NCBI GenBank assembly: GCA_018695085.1
Contig: JABHOU010000189.1
Coordinates: 1-37,851, forward strand
DNA from: Opitutia bacterium
GTDB lineage: Bacteria; Verrucomicrobiota; Verrucomicrobiia; Opitutales; Seribacteraceae
DNA: 37,851 bases
Reading direction: 5' to 3'
The position numbers were made by a program, and so were the translations under genes. Within the stretch, counting starts at the first letter, position 1; the number at the start of each line of letters is the position of its first letter. Positions 8,001-16,739 of this stretch are shown piece by piece. Under the pieces are notes generated by a model. It was not told the DNA's origin. It saw only the letters and a program-made list of their open reading frames with translations, and searched no databases.

Positions 8001-11000
8001 AGAAGTCCAAGCTTTGAACCGAGCCATCGGGATCACTTCCGGTGGCATAGATGCGAGCCATCGAGGTGGAAGTCAAAGCCAGCCCGGCATTGGGGAAAAC
8101 AAACTCCACCTCCGGAGGTAAAGATCCTCCCATTTCCACAATTTTAATGCTAATCGGCCATGAAAAGCTTTCTTGATTTGTGTTATCAATGGCTCGAGCG
8201 GTGATTTCATGGACCCCGGGTATGGTCGGAGTCCATGTAAAAGAATAGCGAGAAGTTGTTCCGTCTCTAGTAACGACACCACCGCCGCCGCCACCGCCGC
8301 CGCCAAACTGCCCAATTTGAGTGGCGCCGGAATAAATAAAGAGTTGGCTTATTTCGCCGTCAGGATCTGATGCATTGAAAACGAAATGAACAGGTATGCC
8401 CGCAGTGTAAGTGGGCAAGTGAGTTTCTTCGTCTTGGCTTTCTTTAGTGCGCGGAACCATCATCTCGACTGTCGGTACTTTTCCTCTTTCGACGTTTATG
8501 GACAAAGTCTTGGTGCGAGCACTTAAACCATCGATCGAATTACCGTGTACGCGAATATCGAACAACCCCAAGGATGGAGGATCCCAAAGTAAAGAATAGT
8601 GAGGGTATGCGCCGCCGACTTGCAACGCGGTATCCTCGGTTCCATTCACAAATACTTGAAAACCATTGTTATTGATCAGTGTATCAGGATCATTCGCTTG
8701 AATGCCTATGAACACAGCTTCTCCCAAATTGGCTGTCATGGGTTTTATTGCTGTATTTAGACCTCCTTTAAAAACAAACTTGGCAGCGGGCGAAAATTTA
8801 CCGCCGCCCGTAAGCATAACTTTGTTTATCTGTCCCGAAGAATTATTGTCTTCGTCTTTTGGCGAAATAGTGACCGTACCGATAGGGGAAGTCACATCCC
8901 CATCTACAATGTAAAGCTCCGGAGCGGAATGATATCCTTTGCCTCGGAAAAGTATGTTGGATGCGTTAACCTCGCCATGGGCAAGGATATTGTTTTCATC
9001 AAGAAGCCCTGTAAGTGAAAGATCGGCAAAGTTCAAGGGTTCGAACTCAAACGACGGCGGTATCGATTCGAAGACCTCTCGCTTGATTACCGAGGAAACT
9101 TTTTTGTTGCCATGGTTGTCCCTTGCCACGGCATACAGTTCGTATACGCCTGCAGATCCCGGACTCCAAATCGCCTCATAGGGCTCATAAGCATCCTGTC
9201 CGCCCGGAATGGGAACTCCATTTTCATAAAAAGTAACGACGGAAACATAGCCATCCGCATCACTCGCTTCAGCCGTCAATGGAATTTCATTAAAATTAAA
9301 TCCTCCTCGAAAAGTTACCGGCGTCCCGGGAGTATACCCATTCCCTTGATTCGTTATTGTAACAGCGGTAACTGATTCATTGGCAATCGTGGCCGTAGCC
9401 GTCATCCCCGTACCGCCTCCCTGAATTTCAACTTGAGGAGCTGACTTGTAACCGGAACCGCCGTCAAGAACTTGCACACGAAAAGTAACACCATCTAGTC
9501 GTAATCTCAATACTGCTTCTGCGGATTCACCGGAGGGCTTGAGTACAGGAAATCCACCTGAAACATTTATCGTTATGTTAGAATCATTGGGATCCTTGAT
9601 TCCATGATTTTTCATGTTTAAAGATTCAATGGTGCCGAAATTTGGTTTAGTCGAATCGGTTTGCACCATCGCCGATACATCTGCTCCATTGGCACCGGTA
9701 ATCGCAATCTCAGGAGAAGAGGCATAACCAACGCCACCATGCTTAATTACAGGAACAATAGTATTATTATGATCTCCGCCCCAAGTTGCGGTAATTTCTG
9801 CATTACGTACGGGATATGCAAGTGCCACATCGGGCAAGCTTCCACTACCACTGGTACTGCTCAAAGTGCTAAAGTTGGACATAACGGAATTGCCACTGTT
9901 GTCCATTCCCACAGCAACAACGGAATGAACACCATGACCTGATCCAGCAGTCCATAAGGTACTGTAAGGGAAATTTTTCTGACCTTTACCAGCAGCTGCC
10001 GTAATGGGTTCACCATAAGGTACGCCATTTACATAAAATCGGACCCATTCCAATTTGCCGTCCGGGTCACTGGCTGATGCGTAAAATCGCATTTCAGATC
10101 CTCCGGTAATAGCCTCTCCATTTGTCGGAGAAGTCAAACTAACAGAAGGAATCTGAGATGGAGAACCCGGAATAATAATGACATGATGACCAGCGGAGTG
10201 AAAAGCGGATTTCATTCCATCATCAATCGCTTCTGCACTGATCTCGTATACGCCGGGAGCATCTGGTATCCATTCCAATATAAAATGATCAGTTCCGGGA
10301 ATTTTTCGGGCGCTGTTAATGACTGTAGCATCCAGAGTCGCATCAATAACAGCACCACCACCAGGCGTTATTGTAACGGTGGGGGGCGTGGTATATCCAG
10401 TTCCTGGGTTAGTTAACGTTACACCATTTATGACACCATTTGCATTTACCGTTACGGTTCCGGCGGCACCTGAGCCACCCCCTCCCGCAAAACCTAGTTG
10501 AGGCGGAGCTTGTGGGTCAAAACCAGCTCCGGGATTAACGATTGTCAATCCCCCAAGGTTCCCGTTCGTAGAGGCTCCCAGAATTGATCCGTTTCCATAA
10601 AACCTGACTTCCGTAACCTGCCCATCGACATCCTTCCCCTCAGCTTCGAGAATGACTCGCGACCCCAAAACGAATTGAAAAGGGTAGTCAGATGATAGGT
10701 GCCTTCCCTCAGAAAAAATAACTCGAGGAACCTCTTGATATCCACTGCCATTTTGATCCAACGTAACAGAGATTCCACCGATTCTTAAATGCTCTGCCTT
10801 GATTTGAGCACTGAAGTTTCCGTCCCCACTTGCAGGGTCGGCGCTAATTGTGGACGCATTGTAGTCCGATCCCGCAGAAACCACCTCCACAGAAGCGATC
10901 ACCCCATTTTTAACGGTCGCCCCTGCTTCATTCGCATCAAAACCGTTGCCTGTTTTACTGTCTACAACCACCCGAAGATAATTAGGCACATAACTGTTTC

Positions 11001-14000
11001 CACCTGAAAAAATCTGAATTTCAGTAACGGTTCCATTTTCGTCTACTCCTAGACCAGCCAAGGCTCCAGTCCCCTTAGTATTGGTGTTTTGAAGGTCAAA
11101 TATTTTGACTATGTCATCCTTGGTGTAGCCCATTCCCCCAGTCAGTACCGGTATGGAGGTCAATACTCCGTTTACGATATGAGGCTTCATCTCCAAACCG
11201 CTTCCATTTGAGTCATCCACGCTAAGTTTAACCTCATCCGTGTAGCCAGAACCACCATTGAGAACGGTTACTACTGAAACAGCGTTAGGATTAAGGACAC
11301 TGGCAGTCGCTTGCGCCCCTATTCCACCACCACCGGCAATAATAACATTCGGTTCCTCAATGTAATCGGAACCCATATCATCCATTACGATTCTTGCAAC
11401 TTGGCCAAAATGTGGATCATTCGGGTCGTTCGTCGAGTGCAAAACCGCATGAGCGCGAGCAATTTTTTTAGTGTGCTCGCCTGGTTGCAGGAGAGTAACT
11501 GTAGGGGGGGAATTTGGCGTGGCTTGTGATTCGATATGTTCGGGCCTCACCTCAAAAGTTATAGGATCGGAAATAACATAATGATCACCAAAATCACCAA
11601 CATTTCCAACGGCCATGGCATGAAACTGGTAAACTCCAGCCTCGGGAGGCATCCAAGTTGTTTCGAACTCTTCCATCTCGCTGTTGAGAATAGGGGTTCC
11701 ATTGGTCACGCGCTCCAAGGTCACGCCATTGGCAAAAAACTGCACGCGGGAAACCCCGTTGCCGAAACCAAAAAAGCCACCGCCACCATTACCCTTAGCA
11801 AGAGCCCGCAACCTCATACCCTGCGCCGATATAGAAACCGTATCTAGAGACACTTCGGGCCTAGGGGAAGTATTGTTTGCGTTCGTTCCCGCCAAGCTTT
11901 CTGTTCGGACAACGTTCCCGTCATTGTCCATAACCTCGACCTTAAAAATAAAGTCCTCGGCAAGAGTTACTTTCCAGCGAAAAGCATATACGTCGCCAAA
12001 ACGATATTCTGGCTCGCCCAATAAAGTATCATTATAGAAGAAACGAATATATTCCAAGTGCCCATCGGGGTCGTAAGCTCTAACATTCACAAAAAGTTCG
12101 GAGCCAACGCTGTAATCCGGAAAAGTATCTCCTCCCACGCCACCGGGAACCGGCTCCTCTAAAATCGCGATCGGCAGAAGACCCGTAGATTCATTTGTTA
12201 TCTCAATAATTGACGTGCTTAAATTAGTTTCAAGAGAAGTTTCTCCTAAGCTATTGGTGGCAGTCGCACTAACATGGTAGGTGCCCGGACGGTCGGGCGT
12301 CCACTTAAACAGAAACCTTCCCTCTCGACTAAAAACACCTGGGGCAGGAAAGGTTTGCGTGGCAATGCCTTCTTGATTGTTAACGAAAACATTTATACTT
12401 TCAACTGTTCCCTGAGTAGTTTCGGCAATGAAGCTTATTTCTACCTCGTTCCCTAGCAAAAACTTATTTCTGCTCTGATCGACTGGGTCAGGGTCAGAGA
12501 GAATAACCGTCACTTCAGAGGTCGTCTTTAACGCCTCAGTCTTTCGGTCATGCACGTAGATATCTCGAAATCCGTTTGTATCCGCGGGGTTTTGGTTGGT
12601 TGCTCCAAATAAAAGTCCACCTGCGCCTTGAACATCCGAGCTGTAAGAAATGAAACGGCCATTACCGGTTATCGAGGGAAACCGGTTGGAGGGCATAGTC
12701 GTCGTCGCGTTCGTTCTGTAATTTACCGGCAAACCAAATTTACTGGTGGTGATTCTTTCGTTTAAACTCTTTGAGTGGTCATACAGGTAGATATCGTCAG
12801 TAACTTGATCTTTGTTGACCAAGAGAGCAGGTCGCCCATTGGACATCATGCCCGAACTTATGTTTGTGTTGATTTCAGAAAATCCGAATATCACGGGATC
12901 AGGAGCAATGATAGGGGTGGCTCGGGTAAAACCCGTTCCGCCGACAAGCATGTTGCTCTGCATTGTCGCGGTAAGAGACGATGGGTTTCCAGAGGTCGCT
13001 CTTCCTCGAAGGGCGCTAACAACCAAAAAGTCCGCGCCAAGGGTTTTCTCGGATACCTGAAGACCCTCATATAGGGGGGAATTGGTATCGGTTGGCCAAA
13101 GACCTTCGAGCGCTTGCGCAACCGCATCGCGCACACCAACAACCGACAGTCCAGAAATGCCGATCGAATTGCCCACGACATTAGCCGAAAATGCATCAAA
13201 AGTTAAAGTTTCCGTTTTCAAGTGGTCAGAAACTGTCAAGGTAGCACCATGCAGACCCACCGTACTCTGAACCACAAGCCTTATGCGTTGCTCCAGAAAA
13301 ACTTCCCCATTGGGACCCAAATGGATGCGGTCGGGGTTTACCTTTGCATCGGGTTTTCCATCATTGTCCAAATCCGCACCATCTCCATCAATAATTATGC
13401 CTGCACCCTGATTGAGAACTTGTTCTTTAGTGTAACCGAGACCTTCGTCGTCCATTTCCAAACGAAGAATGGTCCCGCCTCCAGATCGATTGTTTCCAAT
13501 ACCACTGGTGACCGGGTGGCTGATAGACTTTAATTGAAAGCCCGTTCCAGCCCTAGGGTTATCAATGGATATCATTGTTTGCGAATAGTCGTAGTTGTTA
13601 CCCGAATTAAAAATGGATATGTCGGCAATGCGTCCGTAATTATCAACGTGATATAGGGCAAGCGCCCCAGATCCGCTACCGGAAAGATCCTCGATTCGAA
13701 GCTGTCCGTCTTGATATCCTTCTCCAGAATTCTGAACCTCGATTTCACCAATTGGCCCTCCAAGTATAGCTCTTGCTCTTGCCATCCTAAAAGTTGCATT
13801 CGGAAAAACCCTACGGTCTTCTCGCTCTATGTTTGCAGCCAAGAGATTACTAGCCTGTGTAGAATACGCCAACAAGCCTCCATCGTAATTGAGGGTCGGT
13901 TCACGACTTCCCTTGTCACCTCCTACCGAAAGAACACTTTCACTGGCTCGATTGACTACAGTCTTGTTGTCTATCAATGACTGCACGGGCACTCTATAAA

Positions 14001-16308
14001 CGTCGCCTTCCGGATGCGTAAGGCGAGCCTCAAGAATGGCAAGGCGAGTGGGCCCAATATCGGCAGGGTCGGGCACCACGGTTACCTTGGGCGCTCTATA
14101 CAGATTACCCGGCAATAATACAGAAACACCTATAATCTCACCATAAGAGTTAATTTGAGCCTCCGCAGTCGCCCCTGAACCCAAACCGCTCGTATCGGTT
14201 ATGGCAATGGATGGAGTCAGAGTATAGCCAACTCCTGCATCCTTAATTTCGATTGTCGAAATACCTTTCTCTGTAACAAGGTTTTTAGCGGAAGAAGTAT
14301 AGGCAATGATCTTCCCGTCGCCACTTATGGCGGGCTCTGATGAAGCGCCTTCGATAGTTCTTGCTTGCCCTGAGGTCACGTTCACCAAGTACATAGCCGA
14401 GGTATTTCGCTCCCAAAGAAAAATATCAGAATACTCGTTGTTATCTAAATCTGTTGAACTATCTATGTTCGATAGGGTGAAATTGTCGGCATAGGAGGTG
14501 AATACAACGCGATTCCCATCCTCGCTGATATCCGCGTCAATGCTTGCAAAGTTACCGATGGCTGTAATGGGAGATAATTTATTTAAGTTTGTTCCATTTG
14601 AATCCCAAACAAAGATATTGCTACCCGAAAAAGATTGCGGGGCCTCGCTAAGGTTTGACGCCAAGGATTCAAAAGCCACAACTGAACCGTCTCCATTGAT
14701 AGAAGGATAATAACTGCCACCATCGGGATTGCCGAAGTCAGTACTTGTCGACAGACGAAATATTCGATTGGCCACTCGATCAAAAAGAAAAACATCCGCA
14801 TGCTCATTAGTATCACCGGGAACCAGATTCGACGCACTCGAATGAAAAGCTAGGAATTTTCCATCTGCACTTACGCTGGGAGCAAAGCTGGATCCATTGG
14901 CAGCAGTGTTATTAAAACTCCTGGTCACCTGAGTTTCTTGGTTGGAGAGTGTATCCAGTAGAAAAATGTTAACTACTCCGCCAACGGAAGATTCGAAAGC
15001 AACGTATTGGCCCGTTTGATCATAAGAAGGGCGAGAGCTCCAATTGTTTCTGCTCTCACTAACAGACGTAGTATCCCCAGCATTATTTGATCGTAATGTA
15101 ATGGAAGGAGTAGGTTGAGAGACAAATGTTTGGCCACCCAAATTTGCCACAATGTAAAAATCTCCTTCGAAACTGTCGGGCAACCTCTGAATCCAGTCAA
15201 GAGTTACGGTCTCATTAGGCCGCAGGCCTAAGCCCAGCCCACTTCCTCCGAGGTCAAATTCACGCAAGATGAAGTCGTCCCCATCTATTCCGCTTTGGTC
15301 TCGAGAGAGCGCAACGGTTGCCTGAAAAGCATCACCTGCTTGAACGGGACCCGTTCCGGCATTGCGAACGGCAAAACGAAAATGAGCAGGTGCCATCCCT
15401 TGAAAAGTTCCGGTATCACTGGAAAAACTTCCGTTGACGACCTGCATGTTTGCAGTTGGACTTACGTTGAACTGAACCGTTGCTTGGTTGTTATTTTCCG
15501 TATGCTCGATTAAAATATCAGGAGAACCGGCATCTACGTTCACCGTCACGTCATAGGTGCCATTGCCATCTATGGGAATGGATAATTCGTCGATCGTAAA
15601 ATCGATCGTATCCCCGCTTGCAAAAGGAAAAGGGTTGAGGGCGTTTTGATTCGGCAAAACAATCGATTGCTTATCCACCTCTTCTCCATCCTGCAGCAAC
15701 CTTGCCTCTACCCGGAAGTAGACGTTCGGTTGGGTTTGAACTCGCCCGACATTAGCTACGGTACCAGAAACGCTGACATTTCGGCCGGGTAGAGCCGTTG
15801 CGGGTCCCACTAAGTTGTTTATTGTTACATCCGGAATGACTAGGGAAAAGGTAGAGGTATCGCGGTTATTGGTTCCATTAACGTCTCTGGGCGTAATCAC
15901 ATTCGTGATGACAGTCCAGCTAGCGTTGTTGCTCCACTGGGCGGCTTGAGCCCATGGCATTCGAAGGTTTACCGTGTTATCCGGGGTGCTTTGATTAATG
16001 GACAGTCCGGTTAAGATTTGCCCGGTTCTGCTTAATGAAGGTACGGCTTGACCATCCGGGCCATTGACCTCAACAGACCAAGTAATATTTTCCCCGGCGA
16101 AGACTTCTTCCGTTCCGTCATTGAAAATGCGAAAGGTTACGTCGAAAGTGCCTCCTGCAAAAACTTCCGTGAAAGCATCGGTGTCGATCCTGAGATCGGG
16201 AACAAGTACTTGGCCCCTGAGAGTGGAGTGACCCACGAAAAAAGTTAGGCACAGTAAGATTAGTCGAGCCATGAGGGCGGATTGACTATTGGCATTCATC
16301 ATTATCAC
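4735..16308 (-). CDS. Giant exported multidomain protein (CARDB-like, beta-propeller, Ig-like and GY repeats)
   Basis: A 3,857-residue predicted surface protein with an N-terminal signal peptide (core LILLCLTFFV, residues 16-25; the first ATG and residues 4 and 13 are all possible starts). Three CARDB-like domains cover about residues 35-410. PD40/TolB-like propeller blades (DGKFLAF, DGKIIAY types) cover about 420-680, with stray blades near 800 and 1150-1260. From about 1265 to 3400 there are roughly a dozen Ig-like domains of the pattern DPDG...VRFYVNG...W.P..PGVYEI. About 18 GY repeats (GGSGYT..P type) are scattered within these. Near residue 3390 a DUF4214-like segment (SQFYKDLLFYEP) appears, followed by a Gln/Asn/Gly low-complexity stretch (3575-3647). 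The aromatic C-terminal domain spans 3747-3857. Only one cysteine (residue 3202) follows the signal peptide. I see no enzyme motif. It is probably structural or adhesive. It precedes two glycosyltransferase genes and follows another giant gene. Confidence 0.92.
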   Translation of the reverse strand: MIMMNANSQSALMARLILLCLTFFVGHSTLRGQVLVPDLRIDTDAFTEVFAGGTFDVTFRIFNDGTEEVFAGENITWSVEVNGPDGQAVPSLSRTGQILTGLSINQSTPDNTVNLRMPWAQAAQWSNNASWTVITNVITPRDVNGTNNRDTSTFSLVIPDVTINNLVGPATALPGRNVSVSGTVANVGRVQTQPNVYFRVEARLLQDGEEVDKQSIVLPNQNALNPFPFASGDTIDFTIDELSIPIDGNGTYDVTVNVDAGSPDILIEHTENNNQATVQFNVSPTANMQVVNGSFSSDTGTFQGMAPAHFRFAVRNAGTGPVQAGDAFQATVALSRDQSGIDGDDFILREFDLGGSGLGLGLRPNETVTLDWIQRLPDSFEGDFYIVANLGGQTFVSQPTPSITLRSNNAGDTTSVSESRNNWSSRPSYDQTGQYVAFESSVGGVVNIFLLDTLSNQETQVTRSFNNTAANGSSFAPSVSADGKFLAFHSSASNLVPGDTNEHADVFLFDRVANRIFRLSTSTDFGNPDGGSYYPSINGDGSVVAFESLASNLSEAPQSFSGSNIFVWDSNGTNLNKLSPITAIGNFASIDADISEDGNRVVFTSYADNFTLSNIDSSTDLDNNEYSDIFLWERNTSAMYLVNVTSGQARTIEGASSEPAISGDGKIIAYTSSAKNLVTEKGISTIEIKDAGVGYTLTPSIAITDTSGLGSGATAEAQINSYGEIIGVSVLLPGNLYRAPKVTVVPDPADIGPTRLAILEARLTHPEGDVYRVPVQSLIDNKTVVNRASESVLSVGGDKGSREPTLNYDGGLLAYSTQASNLLAANIEREDRRVFPNATFRMARARAILGGPIGEIEVQNSGEGYQDGQLRIEDLSGSGSGALALYHVDNYGRIADISIFNSGNNYDYSQTMISIDNPRAGTGFQLKSISHPVTSGIGNNRSGGGTILRLEMDDEGLGYTKEQVLNQGAGIIIDGDGADLDNDGKPDAKVNPDRIHLGPNGEVFLEQRIRLVVQSTVGLHGATLTVSDHLKTETLTFDAFSANVVGNSIGISGLSVVGVRDAVAQALEGLWPTDTNSPLYEGLQVSEKTLGADFLVVSALRGRATSGNPSSLTATMQSNMLVGGTGFTRATPIIAPDPVIFGFSEINTNISSGMMSNGRPALLVNKDQVTDDIYLYDHSKSLNERITTSKFGLPVNYRTNATTTMPSNRFPSITGNGRFISYSSDVQGAGGLLFGATNQNPADTNGFRDIYVHDRKTEALKTTSEVTVILSDPDPVDQSRNKFLLGNEVEISFIAETTQGTVESINVFVNNQEGIATQTFPAPGVFSREGRFLFKWTPDRPGTYHVSATATNSLGETSLETNLSTSIIEITNESTGLLPIAILEEPVPGGVGGDTFPDYSVGSELFVNVRAYDPDGHLEYIRFFYNDTLLGEPEYRFGDVYAFRWKVTLAEDFIFKVEVMDNDGNVVRTESLAGTNANNTSPRPEVSLDTVSISAQGMRLRALAKGNGGGGFFGFGNGVSRVQFFANGVTLERVTNGTPILNSEMEEFETTWMPPEAGVYQFHAMAVGNVGDFGDHYVISDPITFEVRPEHIESQATPNSPPTVTLLQPGEHTKKIARAHAVLHSTNDPNDPHFGQVARIVMDDMGSDYIEEPNVIIAGGGGIGAQATASVLNPNAVSVVTVLNGGSGYTDEVKLSVDDSNGSGLEMKPHIVNGVLTSIPVLTGGMGYTKDDIVKIFDLQNTNTKGTGALAGLGVDENGTVTEIQIFSGGNSYVPNYLRVVVDSKTGNGFDANEAGATVKNGVIASVEVVSAGSDYNASTISADPASGDGNFSAQIKAEHLRIGGISVTLDQNGSGYQEVPRVIFSEGRHLSSDYPFQFVLGSRVILEAEGKDVDGQVTEVRFYGNGSILGASTNGNLGGLTIVNPGAGFDPQAPPQLGFAGGGGSGAAGTVTVNANGVINGVTLTNPGTGYTTPPTVTITPGGGAVIDATLDATVINSARKIPGTDHFILEWIPDAPGVYEISAEAIDDGMKSAFHSAGHHVIIIPGSPSQIPSVSLTSPTNGEAITGGSEMRFYASASDPDGKLEWVRFYVNGVPYGEPITAAAGKGQKNFPYSTLWTAGSGHGVHSVVAVGMDNSGNSVMSNFSTLSSTSGSGSLPDVALAYPVRNAEITATWGGDHNNTIVPVIKHGGVGYASSPEIAITGANGADVSAMVQTDSTKPNFGTIESLNMKNHGIKDPNDSNITINVSGGFPVLKPSGESAEAVLRLRLDGVTFRVQVLDGGSGYKSAPQVEIQGGGTGMTATATIANESVTAVTITNQGNGYTPGTPVTFRGGFNFNEIPLTAEASDADGYVSVVTFYENGVPIPGGQDAYEPYEAIWSPGSAGVYELYAVARDNHGNKKVSSVIKREVFESIPPSFEFEPLNFADLSLTGLLDENNILAHGEVNASNILFRGKGYHSAPELYIVDGDVTSPIGTVTISPKDEDNNSSGQINKVMLTGGGKFSPAAKFVFKGGLNTAIKPMTANLGEAVFIGIQANDPDTLINNNGFQVFVNGTEDTALQVGGAYPHYSLLWDPPSLGLFDIRVHGNSIDGLSARTKTLSINVERGKVPTVEMMVPRTKESQDEETHLPTYTAGIPVHFVFNASDPDGEISQLFIYSGATQIGQFGGGGGGGGGVVTRDGTTSRYSFTWTPTIPGVHEITARAIDNTNQESFSWPISIKIVEMGGSLPPEVEFVFPNAGLALTSTSMARIYATGSDPDGSVQSLDFYINGHLLSEHNVSSVTDTIKRTFSTEWNVSRSEMHTLHAEIRDNSGNGVMSNAITVTSTTGSGDAPKISLRGLNETPYLINDSLFLEAMILDPNPNIGLSFGVQWVGFLVNGVSVDTGGAPDTLPPYYTTWTPTQPGIYEILAYARDEEGNLFFSAPSKVTVVSETSEILAFTSLNRPLSGNAQLGALTISSTNGNVRRSGFGASVVGNTNISGLSTSFMTDLVPGQIIRFGRVDSATGQYVTTENTFKVTKILSTDTLEIEEKLTNDKGEPLAPYLNDFNLLQQWLEVQVVEVYRAGSWIFLAADQTANTPNVASVRFYVGGILVSTDTTWPFSSGFIPADAGSYSIRAIATDQNGIEKLAEKRIEVLPQIGELPDGAYSHYPSLTRQGATTRGSRLVFVPAIVDLDDGVNRVEFYLNGQFYHVDDKAPFYCIFSPDSSTSLFETDRFWELTAVAVDNSDNRISLTDRGTVAGSVQLPEATMISPLPETEYTVGQVMNITVEVKGVNLPRVIGPDATAGNNPNAAQQARQMALFANGAEIGLANETSFGSGRFTFEWSTKQEVAGSDDKVDLFGAVVMQNETIGGMTYTPSIVSSPITITLTKRNPLGEMKSAVSQFYKDLLFYEPSEQEVELSLDYIGGGTHGEYIFNDTAFLNWVSNISQRQSFQDLVSAVAGYYITMGYWPSKNLMDDALQTYSAIPNYGTDGSGDTDGDGYSTNQEVLWKTSDTNATDFPDNAFRLGSYLDMTFSSLPFLRTHGAIGPFNGDENEFNRRSFVTLLFGNKHGLEPTLQQQVQGSYRIKSLDPQQAQQNNQQQQMIQQMMMYSMMGGGFGGGGRGNNNNNNNNNMFGGGFGGGMFGGGGGMFGGGGNNQPAPATPNYKNGDGAVLFTTHMVLEEQVDGLDLLWEAPKKQHEFQTAAAMLALWQDNLVSLDQAEINKYSSMPMASQIQAMMKDHRYRSRFANMSISKDAEEHQTAKDWKYLPWLGFYSDRTFPWIYHTGGDDSANGLGWVYVQAPTSKEAWFYISGIGWMWSSESIWNNEKLTANGSLLPLFDSSSGKWTAYRLGSDPAKPGRLFYDYDLKEYEKR
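5369..5586 (-). repeat. Low-complexity segment: poly-Gln/Met, nine Asn, MFGGG repeats
   Basis: This stretch encodes residues 3575-3647 of the giant protein. It starts Gln-rich (QQAQQNNQQQQM), continues MMMYSMMGGGFGGGG, then has nine consecutive Asn (N3608-3616, a GTT/AAC microsatellite at plus 5461-5487), then several MFGGG or FGGG units and a Pro/Ala linker. It is expected to be disordered or prion-like and separates the body of the protein from the aromatic C-terminal domain. Confidence 0.9.
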
Positions 16309-16343
16309 TAAGGTTGATTTAAAAATACATTAGAAACGCCCAT

Positions 16344-16357
16344 TATGTAATATGTAA
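16344..16357. repeat. Tandem TATGTAA x2 in the AT-rich leader of the second giant gene
   Basis: In the 146-base gap between the two giant genes, TATGTAA is repeated twice in direct tandem and followed by TATCATG. It lies about 36 bases upstream of the second giant's start. It could be part of a promoter or a regulator site; I see no convincing -35/-10 pair. Confidence 0.3.
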
Positions 16358-16371
16358 TATCATGTTTAATT

Positions 16372-16384
16372 AGCGTTTAGCGCT
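16372..16384. other. Short inverted repeat between the giant genes
   Basis: AGCG-TTTAG-CGCT forms a four-pair hairpin. On the plus strand it is followed by TTGTTTTT, but transcription here runs on the minus strand. It therefore does not look like a terminator for the upstream giant gene. It is the only hairpin I noticed in the gap. Confidence 0.2.
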
Positions 16385-16454
16385 TTGTTTTTCAGCAGAT
16401 TGCTTATTATTAGGCGCGTGAAAAGGGAGTTGCTTGGAAAAAATTTAGTGGGGT

Positions 16455-16739
16455 TCATTTAGTTTTCTCCTTCCAGCTATTCTCGTCAAAATCAAAGTAT
16501 CTCGGATGAACGGCTTTTGGATCCCAATACCCCCAACCCGAGCCCGTTTGCCGAACAAGATAAAAGTGGGGGAAGAAGGTTGGATTCGACCACCACCACA
16601 CCTCTAGCTCTACATCCCAAAACCAAAACCCTCCCGTTCTGTCTGAAACAACGTAAAGCCAACCAAGACTCTCATGAAATACCCATGAAGAGCCGTTGGT
16701 AAAAAAGTCTCCAAACCATTCGGATTGACGCCAGTTTTG
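16455..16739 (-). repeat. Aromatic-rich C-terminal domain, copy 2 (in the 4,390-residue giant)
   Basis: Residues 4297-4390 start QNWRQSEWFGDFF and contain SSWVFHESLGWLYV, GGFWFWD, WWWSNPTFFPHFYL, GWGYWD and RYFDFDENSWKEK. More than a quarter of the residues are Trp, Tyr or Phe. The succession of motifs matches the end of the neighbouring giant, so this is a shared terminal module and not composition bias alone. Confidence 0.75.

Noticed and set aside
16372..16395. Hairpin plus T-run between the giant genes as a terminator
   Set aside because: The T-run follows the hairpin only on the plus strand, where no gene is transcribed. The stem has just four pairs.
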